Part shown: piece after piece, positions 1-4,038 of the stretch
How the letters are laid out: each line of letters opens with the position of its first letter
Numbering within the stretch: position 1 is the first letter of the stretch
Origin: DATHYZ01 sp035458865
Lineage (GTDB): Bacteria; Chloroflexota; Limnocylindria; Limnocylindrales; CSP1-4
Length of the DNA stretch: 7,685 nucleotides
Assembly: GCA_035458865.1 (NCBI GenBank)
Contig: DATHYZ010000090.1
Coordinates: forward strand, 1 to 7,685
Reading direction: 5' to 3'
Translations under genes and position numbers: made by a program
The notes under the pieces: generated by a model
Seen by the model: the letters and a program-made list of their open reading frames with translations, nothing else
What the model was told of the DNA's origin: nothing
Databases searched by the model: none

Positions 1-150
1 CGCGACCGCCGCGGACGGCCCCTGCGGCAGGCGAGCCAGGACGGCGCCCGCGCCGCGATAGGCGGCGAGCGCCGTCCGCTCGGTCAGGCGGCCGAACGAC
101 CGGGGCCCGCGCCGATGCGGGGCCTCGAGCCGCCGCGCGCCGTCGGTCAC
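1..150 (-). CDS. N-terminal fragment of a probable PatA/LpxL-type lysophospholipid acyltransferase (partial, runs off the window)
   Basis: This is an open frame of exactly 50 codons from a GTG start to the left window edge, with no stop. The GTG overlaps the ino1 TGA as GTGA, a common arrangement for translationally coupled genes, and no other ATG, GTG or TTG start lies in the frame. After about 20 basic, probably disordered residues comes a segment reading LTERTALAAYRGAGAVLARL, then PQGPSAAVA. This resembles the first amphipathic helix and the 'ARLP' turn of bacterial lipid A / phosphatidylinositol-mannoside acyltransferases. The catalytic HxxxxD motif would lie outside the window, so the family call rests on N-terminal resemblance and on position behind the inositol-lipid genes. 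In mycobacteria, PatA acylates phosphatidylinositol mannosides on the cytoplasmic membrane face. The existence of a gene is likely. Its function is tentative and it could be another membrane-lipid enzyme. Confidence 0.55.
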   Translation of the reverse strand, partial: MTDGARRLEAPHRRGPRSFGRLTERTALAAYRGAGAVLARLPQGPSAAVA

Positions 151-1352
151 TTGGCCGCGGCCGCGGCCTTCCGCTTGGGAGCGGCCTTCTTCTTGCCGGC
201 GGCCGACAGGTCCTCATCGCCGACGAGGGTCTCGACGTCCTCGCCACGGATGAAGGCCTCGACCCGCTCGCGGGCGATGTCGTCGTGGATCTGGAGCGGC
301 GGGCTCTTCATGAAGTACGACGACGGGGCGACCAGGGTGCCCTTCAGGCCGCGATCGAGCCCGAGCTTCAGGCAGCGGATGGCGTCGGTGATGACGCCGG
401 CGCTGTTGGGGCTGTCCCAGACCTCGAGCTTGAGCTCCATGTTGAGCGGCACGTCCCCGTAGGTGGTCCCCTCCATCCGGATGTGGCACCACTTGCGGTC
501 CTTGAGCCACGGCACGTAGTCGCTCGGGCCCACGTGGACGTCGTCGTCGTCGATCTCGTAGTCGATCATCGAGGTGACGGCGTTGGTCTTCGAGATCTTC
601 TTCGACTCGAGACGTTCCCGCTCGAGCATGTTGAGGAAGTCGGTGTTGCCGCCGAAGTTCAGCTGGTAGGTCCGGTCGATGCGGACGCCCCGGTCCATGA
701 AGAGTCGGGTCAGGACGCGATGGGTGATCGTCGCCCCGACCTGGCTCTTGATGTCGTCGCCGATGATCGGCAGGCCCGCCTCGGCGAAGCGGCGCTGCCA
801 GTAGGGCTCACGGCCGATGAAGACCGGGATCGCGTTGATGAAGCCGACGCCGGCCTGGAGGGCCTGTTCGACGTACCACTTGGTGGCCTCCTCGCTGCCG
901 ACCGGCAGGTAGGAGACCATCACGTCGACCTGGCGCTCCTTGAGGATGCCCACCACGTCGGCCGTCGGGCCCGGGGCCTTCTCGATGATCTGGCTCAGGT
1001 ACTTGCCCAGGCCATCGTGGGTCATCCCGCGGTCGACGGTCACGCCGAGGTGGGGGACCTGCTGGAAGGCGAACGTGTTGTTCGGCTCGGCGTAGATCGC
1101 CTCGGAGAGATCCTTGCCGACCTTGTTCTTGTCGACGTCGAAGGCCGCCACGAACTCGATGTCGCGGATGTGGTAGCCGCCGAGGTCGACGTGCATGAGA
1201 CCCGGGATCTGCTCGCCCGGCTTGGCGTCCTCGTAGTAGTAGCGCCCCTGCACGAGGCTCGAGGCACAGTTGCCGACGCCGACGATCGCGACGCGGATCT
1301 TGCGGTCCGGCTTGTGGCCGTTCTTGCCGTTGCTGCTCACTGGCTGCTCCAT
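147..1352 (-). CDS. ino1: Inositol-3-phosphate synthase (myo-inositol-1-phosphate synthase), actinobacterial type
   Basis: This cytoplasmic NAD-dependent enzyme isomerises D-glucose-6-phosphate to 1L-myo-inositol-1-phosphate, the committed step to inositol lipids. The Rossmann nucleotide loop GVGNCASSL is at residues 25-33. Further family hallmarks are IIGDDIKSQVGAT (196-208), GGNTDFLNM (234-242), the lysine-bearing active-site stretch SKKISKT (250-256) and DSPNSAG (313-319). The protein has 401 residues, against about 360 for compact actinobacterial homologues. The excess is partly a 17-residue hydrophilic lead and mainly a Lys/Ala-rich tail (about 381-401) beyond the conserved fold. The ATG start lies 13 nt after the phosphatidyltransferase stop, with an AGG 5-7 nt upstream. 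Its product is the substrate of that upstream-encoded enzyme, which fits one operon. The stop overlaps the next gene's start. The assignment is firm. The function of the tail is unknown. Confidence 0.96.
   Translation of the reverse strand: MEQPVSSNGKNGHKPDRKIRVAIVGVGNCASSLVQGRYYYEDAKPGEQIPGLMHVDLGGYHIRDIEFVAAFDVDKNKVGKDLSEAIYAEPNNTFAFQQVPHLGVTVDRGMTHDGLGKYLSQIIEKAPGPTADVVGILKERQVDVMVSYLPVGSEEATKWYVEQALQAGVGFINAIPVFIGREPYWQRRFAEAGLPIIGDDIKSQVGATITHRVLTRLFMDRGVRIDRTYQLNFGGNTDFLNMLERERLESKKISKTNAVTSMIDYEIDDDDVHVGPSDYVPWLKDRKWCHIRMEGTTYGDVPLNMELKLEVWDSPNSAGVITDAIRCLKLGLDRGLKGTLVAPSSYFMKSPPLQIHDDIARERVEAFIRGEDVETLVGDEDLSAAGKKKAAPKRKAAAAAK
153..168. repeat. 16-bp GC-only perfect palindrome at the ino1/acyltransferase junction
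   Basis: The 16 bases alternate GGCCGC units and are identical to their own reverse complement. On the minus strand they encode the Ala run in the Ino1 tail and end 3 nt before the GTG start of the next gene. In mRNA this could fold as a short GC stem next to the overlapping stop and start. It may equally be a by-product of GCC/GCG alanine codons. The palindrome is seen directly; any role is speculation. Confidence 0.35.
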
Positions 1353-1365
1353 GAAACCTGGTTAC

Positions 1366-2028
1366 CTACCTTGACTCAGAGGCCGTCGAACGCTCCGTCG
1401 CCACGCGACGGGTGTGCAGGACGCGCTGGATGACGGTGACCACCGCCAGGACGGCGATGATCCCGAGGGCGAGCGCCAGGACCAGCGACCCACCGGTCGC
1501 CTCTGGCCCGACGCCGAGGATGCCGGCCACGACGAGGCCGACGGTGAGGACCACGAGCCGGAGCTCGCGGGGCATCAAGCCGACCTCGGCCATGCCGGTG
1601 CCGGCGCTGAACCCGAGCCCCTCGGACTTGGCCCGGGTGTAGCTGACGAGGAAGGCGGCGCCCATGGCCGCCGCTGCCAGGTAGACGCCGAGGGAGAAGC
1701 CGGTTCGCTCGAGACCGACGACCAGCCCGAGGTAGACGAGCGCCTCTCCCCAGCGGTCGAAGACGGAATCCATGAAGGCGCCGAGCGGGCTGACCTGGCC
1801 CGTGGCCCGGGCGAGCGTCCCATCGAACATGTCGAAGGCGCCGCCGATGAAGACGACGAGCCCGCCGATCAGCCAGAGCTCGGCGCCCAGCAGCACGGCC
1901 GCCAGGACGGTGATCCCGAAGCCGATGAGGGTCAGGGCGTCGGGGGTGAGGCCGAGGCGGCCCATCGCGAGGGCGATCGGCTCGAACGTCCGCTTGACCC
2001 GGGATCGGGCATCGTTGGAGATGGTCAT
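1366..2028 (-). CDS. pgsA: CDP-alcohol phosphatidyltransferase, probable phosphatidylinositol-phosphate synthase
   Basis: This integral membrane enzyme is expected to transfer the phosphatidyl group of CDP-diacylglycerol to inositol-phosphate, giving phosphatidylinositol-phosphate. The CDP-alcohol phosphotransferase signature DG-x2-AR-x8-G-x3-D-x3-D is complete: D66, D69, G70, A73, R74, G83, D87 and D91, the metal- and CDP-binding acidic residues. About six hydrophobic segments are visible (near 31-48, 51-65, 96-106, 113-130, 157-175 and 181-201), the usual number for the family at 220 residues. The conserved stretch SYTRAKSE (129-136) and the RELRL motif (154-158) resemble actinobacterial phosphatidylinositol-phosphate synthases, which bind the inositol phosphate with basic residues. 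Its place directly before ino1 strongly supports inositol-phosphate as acceptor. Phosphatidylglycerol-phosphate synthase is the main alternative. It starts 5 nt after the regulator's stop, so translational coupling is likely. Family is certain; acceptor is well supported by context. Confidence 0.88.
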   Translation of the reverse strand: MTISNDARSRVKRTFEPIALAMGRLGLTPDALTLIGFGITVLAAVLLGAELWLIGGLVVFIGGAFDMFDGTLARATGQVSPLGAFMDSVFDRWGEALVYLGLVVGLERTGFSLGVYLAAAAMGAAFLVSYTRAKSEGLGFSAGTGMAEVGLMPRELRLVVLTVGLVVAGILGVGPEATGGSLVLALALGIIAVLAVVTVIQRVLHTRRVATERSTASESR

Positions 2029-2033
2029 GCTCG

Positions 2034-2369
2034 TCAGCTCGCGATGCCGAGGACCGCCCGCTCCTGCTCGGCGACCTCGCCGAAGGCCTGAGCGCGAAGC
2101 GTGTAGACGGTCTCGCGTCCCACGCGCTCGGTCTCCACGAGCCCCGCATCGCGGAGCCGGCGAAGGTGATGCGAGACGAGCGGCTGGGACAGGCCCACCA
2201 GGTCGATGAGCTCGCTGACGGTGCTGGGACCCTCGGCCAGGCAGCGGACGATCCGGAGGCGGTTCACGTCGGCAAGGGCCTTGTGGAAGGTTCGCAATCG
2301 ACGCAGCTCCTCCGGCTGATCGACGATGGCCGCGATCGTGCTGCGGATCCGGGCAGGGGTGGGGGACAA
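2034..2369 (-). CDS. ArsR/SmtB-family winged-helix transcriptional regulator
   Basis: This 111-residue cytoplasmic DNA-binding protein heads the inositol-lipid operon. A winged helix-turn-helix occupies about residues 33-91: NRLRIVRCLAEGP (36-48), a recognition helix within LSQPLVSHHLRRLRDAGLV (60-78), then the wing (RVGRETVYTL, 82-91). The core matches ArsR-family repressors. The metal-site ELCVCDL box is absent: its position reads STVSELIDL and the protein has a single Cys (C43). It is therefore probably not an arsenic or metal sensor, and its signal is unknown. The start is TTG, preceded by GGAGG with a 4-nt gap; the next in-frame codons upstream lead to a stop with no better start. An inverted repeat at 2391-2422 overlaps the predicted promoter, which suggests autorepression and control of the three genes behind it. 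The family call is firm, the ligand unknown, and the regulatory target inferred. Confidence 0.92.
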   Translation of the reverse strand: MSPTPARIRSTIAAIVDQPEELRRLRTFHKALADVNRLRIVRCLAEGPSTVSELIDLVGLSQPLVSHHLRRLRDAGLVETERVGRETVYTLRAQAFGEVAEQERAVLGIAS

Positions 2370-2390
2370 GACGCCTCCGATGACGTTCGT

Positions 2391-2422
2391 ATCAACGACG
2401 GTTCATATAAAGCGGCGTTGAT
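2391..2422. promoter_or_regulatory. Inverted repeat, candidate operator of the ArsR-type regulator
   Basis: The left arm ATCAACGACG (2391-2400) and right arm CGGCGTTGAT (2413-2422) are reverse complements at 9 of 10 positions. They are separated by an unusually AT-rich 12-bp centre for this genome. Arm centres are 22 bp apart, about two helical turns, which suits a dimeric winged-helix protein. A partial direct repeat, GTTCGTAT (2385-2392) and GTTCATAT (2401-2408), is superimposed. The right arm overlaps the last bases of the predicted -10 box and covers the expected transcription start. The repeat is seen directly; the operator role is inferred. Confidence 0.5.
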
Positions 2423-2450
2423 GCTACGCGGGCGATCAGCGGTGTGTCAA
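2421..2450 (-). promoter_or_regulatory. Sigma70-like promoter of the arsR-pgsA-ino1 operon
   Basis: On the minus strand a perfect -35 hexamer TTGACA (2445-2450) is followed by an 18-bp spacer and the -10 hexamer TAGCAT (2421-2426), which matches TATAAT at 4 of 6 positions including the first two and the last. Transcription would begin near 2414, giving a leader of about 45 nt before the TTG start with its GGAGG. It lies in the 110-bp gap between the regulator and the sortase-like gene. Confidence 0.6.
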
Positions 2451-2461
2451 GGACCCGCCAT

Positions 2462-2478
2462 CCGGCCCCGGAGGCCGG
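2462..2478 (-). terminator. Weak GC hairpin just after the sortase-like gene
   Basis: CCGGCC and GGCCGG form a 6-bp stem around a 5-nt loop, beginning 1 nt beyond the stop of the sortase-like gene and just before the operon promoter. No T-run follows on the minus strand, so it is not a canonical intrinsic terminator. Its position between a gene end and a promoter is what favours it. Confidence 0.3.
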
Positions 2479-2479
2479 G

Positions 2480-3193
2480 TCAGGCGCAGGCGACCGGCTT
2501 CGGGACCGGGTGGGACTCGGCCGGGTCGGCCGGCCCCACGGAGAGCGGCTTGGCGATGACCTGGAGCTTGCCCACGGTCCCGCGCGGGCCCTCCGACGTC
2601 TGCAGCCAGAGCTCCTCGCTCGTCGCCCGGATCGCGTCGTCGAGGCTGGTCTGCGTCGGCCGGACCTCGGTGATCTCGTAGAGGTGGAGCCGGTCGTCGC
2701 TCGAGTACACCTGGACGAGCATCCCGATCATCCGCGCGCCTTCGTTGCGCCGCGATTCCGTGAGGAGCGGGAGGAACATCCCGGTCCGGGCGTGCGCGTA
2801 GAGGTACGTGGCCGCCGGCTCGCCGGGCTGACCCAGCTCCCGGATGAACATGGCCACGTTGCACGGGGGATAGGTGTCCGGCCCGGGCATCACCGGCATG
2901 TCGATCCGAAGGGCCGGGACGACCACGCGGGTGGCAAAGGCTCGCTCGGCTGGCGCCGTCGGCGACGGCGAAGCCGACGGACCGGCGGATGGCGTCGGCG
3001 TTCGCAGTGGGGACGGGGATGGTGACGGCAGCACCGCGGTGCCAGGTGGTGCCGAGGCGCCCGGATCCCCGGCGACGGCCGGCGTCGTGTAGGTCAGCAG
3101 GCCCGCACCCAGCAGGGCGACACCGACCGCCGCCAGCAGGGCGGGGACGAGGCGATCGCGGACGAAGACGAGCAGGGGCATCGGCGCGGGCAT
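2480..3193 (-). CDS. Sortase-fold, membrane-anchored extracytoplasmic protein, apparently lacking the catalytic Cys
   Basis: The 237-residue protein has one N-terminal membrane segment (about 15-36), a Pro/Ser/Thr-rich stalk (about 37-86) and a C-terminal domain (87-218) resembling class E/F-like sortases: a first strand ATRVVVPALRIDMPV, YLYAHARTGMF carrying the expected His (H134), and LWLQTSEGP followed by KLQVIAKPL. Sortases attach surface proteins through a His-Cys-Arg triad. Here the TLxTC cysteine position reads Ser (S200, 66 residues after H134, close to the His-Cys spacing of 64 in S. aureus SrtA), and the Arg before the last strand appears to be Lys (K209). The two other Cys, C111 in PPCNVAMF and C235 near the C-terminus, could pair. 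It may be a non-catalytic binding domain, a Ser-dependent variant or a divergent enzyme. The ATG at 3193 is taken; an in-frame ATG at 3181 is an equally possible start. The fold call is moderately sure, the activity unknown. Confidence 0.72.
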   Translation of the reverse strand: MPAPMPLLVFVRDRLVPALLAAVGVALLGAGLLTYTTPAVAGDPGASAPPGTAVLPSPSPSPLRTPTPSAGPSASPSPTAPAERAFATRVVVPALRIDMPVMPGPDTYPPCNVAMFIRELGQPGEPAATYLYAHARTGMFLPLLTESRRNEGARMIGMLVQVYSSDDRLHLYEITEVRPTQTSLDDAIRATSEELWLQTSEGPRGTVGKLQVIAKPLSVGPADPAESHPVPKPVACA

Positions 3194-3344
3194 CCTAGCA
3201 TCGAGGTCGTCGGGTCGACCCGAGCCGGTTCGTACCGGTCCAGGCGGGACATCCGGACGATCAGCCTGGTCGAGACGCGGGCGCGACGACCGCCGTGACG
3301 CTCACCCCCTCGCTGTCGGCCCGGCTGCTGCTACCCTGCGCCCG
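3194..3344. other. Divergent intergenic region with two palindromes
   Basis: This 151-bp region separates the start codons of the sortase-like gene and the thioredoxin gene, so it must hold both promoters. A perfect 14-bp palindrome, TCGGGTCGACCCGA, is at 3210-3223. It is followed at 3225-3238 by an inverted repeat, CCGGT-TCGT-ACCGG. Both are close to the sortase-like start and could be protein-binding sites. In such GC-rich DNA the shorter one could be chance. No clear -35/-10 pair was found for the minus-strand gene. Confidence 0.4.
3332..3337 (+). promoter_or_regulatory. Candidate -10 box for a leaderless thioredoxin transcript
   Basis: TACCCT fits the TANNNT -10 pattern used in many high-GC bacteria and ends 7 nt before the ATG at 3345, so transcription could begin at the start codon itself. 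No Shine-Dalgarno sequence is visible upstream of that ATG, which agrees with leaderless translation. No -35 match was found. Confidence 0.35.
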
Positions 3345-3980
3345 ATGAGCCCTCGTCTCGTTCCGGTCCTCGGCCTGCTCGCCGGGATCCTCGCGGCCGG
3401 CGTGATCTTCGTGGCCGTGTTCGCCTTCCTTCCGGACCCACCGCGGGCCAGCCCGAGTCCCTCGCCGACGGCGACGCCGACGACCAGCGCCTCCCCGGAG
3501 ACGGCCAGCCCGAGCCTGTCCCCGTCGCCGACCACGGACACCGGCTTCATGATCGGCCAGGAGGCGCCGCCGCTCGCCGTCCCGGCCCTCGGCGGCGCCA
3601 CGATCGACCTGGCCGGCCTGCGCGGGTCACCGGTCTGGGTGAACTTCATGGCGACCTGGTGCCCACCCTGCCGGGACGAGCTGCCATTGATGGCCGCCTT
3701 CGCCGCCGAGCACGCCGATGACGGTCTCGTCATCCTCCTGATCGACGTCCAGGAGGATCCAGCGACGATCGAGGCGTTCATGGACGAGCTGGGGGTGTCC
3801 TTCGAGGTGGGGCTCGACGACGGCGCCGCCCAGGCCGAGTGGGGCGCCTACGCGCTCCCGGTCCACTACTGGATCGATGCGAGCGGGGTGATCCGGGACG
3901 GTGCCCTTGGGGCGATCGGCCCCGACGTGATGGAAGCCGGCCTGGCCTCGATCCTCCCACCGGCCAGCGCGAGCCGCTGA
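3345..3980 (+). CDS. TlpA/ResA-type membrane-anchored thioredoxin-fold protein
   Basis: This 211-residue thiol-disulfide oxidoreductase is expected to face the outside of the cytoplasmic membrane. It has an uncleaved-looking N-terminal membrane anchor (about 5-28), a Pro/Ser/Thr-rich stalk (about 31-66) and a redoxin/TlpA domain (67-205). The domain starts with IGQEAPPLAVPAL, continues with VWVNFMATWCPPCRDELP holding the CxxC pair C106/C109, and reaches the cis-proline strand ALPVHYWID (P172). The usual TlpA version of that strand is xPTTFxID, so Val-His after the cis-proline is unusual and may alter substrate choice. There is no lipobox Cys. Family members reduce apocytochrome c or keep secreted thiols reduced; which applies here cannot be told. 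It is divergent from the sortase-like gene and shares its anchor-plus-stalk layout. The family call is firm and the substrate is unknown. Confidence 0.9.
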   Translation: MSPRLVPVLGLLAGILAAGVIFVAVFAFLPDPPRASPSPSPTATPTTSASPETASPSLSPSPTTDTGFMIGQEAPPLAVPALGGATIDLAGLRGSPVWVNFMATWCPPCRDELPLMAAFAAEHADDGLVILLIDVQEDPATIEAFMDELGVSFEVGLDDGAAQAEWGAYALPVHYWIDASGVIRDGALGAIGPDVMEAGLASILPPASASR

Positions 3981-3986
3981 TCTCCT

Positions 3987-4003
3987 CCCCGGGGCTTCCG
4001 GGG
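3987..4003 (+). terminator. Weak GC hairpin downstream of the thioredoxin gene
   Basis: CCCCGG and CCGGGG form a 6-bp stem with a 5-nt loop starting 6 nt after the stop codon. No T-run follows, so it is at best a weak or factor-assisted terminator. The 58-nt gap to otsA also has to hold the otsA promoter if that gene is transcribed separately. Confidence 0.3.
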
Positions 4004-4032
4004 CAGGCGCCGGGCACGATGGACGCGGCTGT

Positions 4033-4038
4033 CACAAT
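4033..4038 (+). promoter_or_regulatory. Candidate -10 box for a leaderless otsA transcript
   Basis: CACAAT matches the -10 consensus at 4 of 6 positions and ends 6 nt before the ATG at 4045. Initiation at or next to that ATG would give a leaderless mRNA, and no Shine-Dalgarno is visible for either possible start. If real, it favours ATG 4045 over GTG 4039. No -35 match was found. Confidence 0.3.

Noticed and set aside
285..1433. 382-codon open frame on the plus strand opposite ino1
   Set aside because: Its translation is compositionally biased (Asp/Val/Ala/Arg) with no recognisable motif, and it lies antisense to a fully conserved ino1. Long antisense frames are expected when third positions are nearly all G or C.
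1414..2091. 225-codon plus-strand frame opposite the phosphatidyltransferase
   Set aside because: Glu/Gly/Asp-rich shadow of a gene with a perfect CDP-alcohol transferase signature.
1376..2149. 257-codon minus-strand frame overlapping the regulator and the phosphatidyltransferase
   Set aside because: Arg/Pro-rich translation in an alternative frame of two well-recognised genes. No domain is visible.
2034..2369. Arsenic or metal resistance role for the ArsR-type regulator
   Set aside because: The metal-binding ELCVCDL box is missing, only one Cys is present, and no arsenic or metal transport genes are nearby.
2444..3025. 193-codon plus-strand frame opposite the sortase-like gene
   Set aside because: Arg/Gly-rich translation with no domain. 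The opposite frame has a membrane anchor, stalk and sortase-like strands.
3302..3781. 159-codon minus-strand frame opposite the thioredoxin gene
   Set aside because: Ser/Arg/Gly-rich shadow. The plus strand carries an intact WCPPC thioredoxin domain with a membrane anchor.
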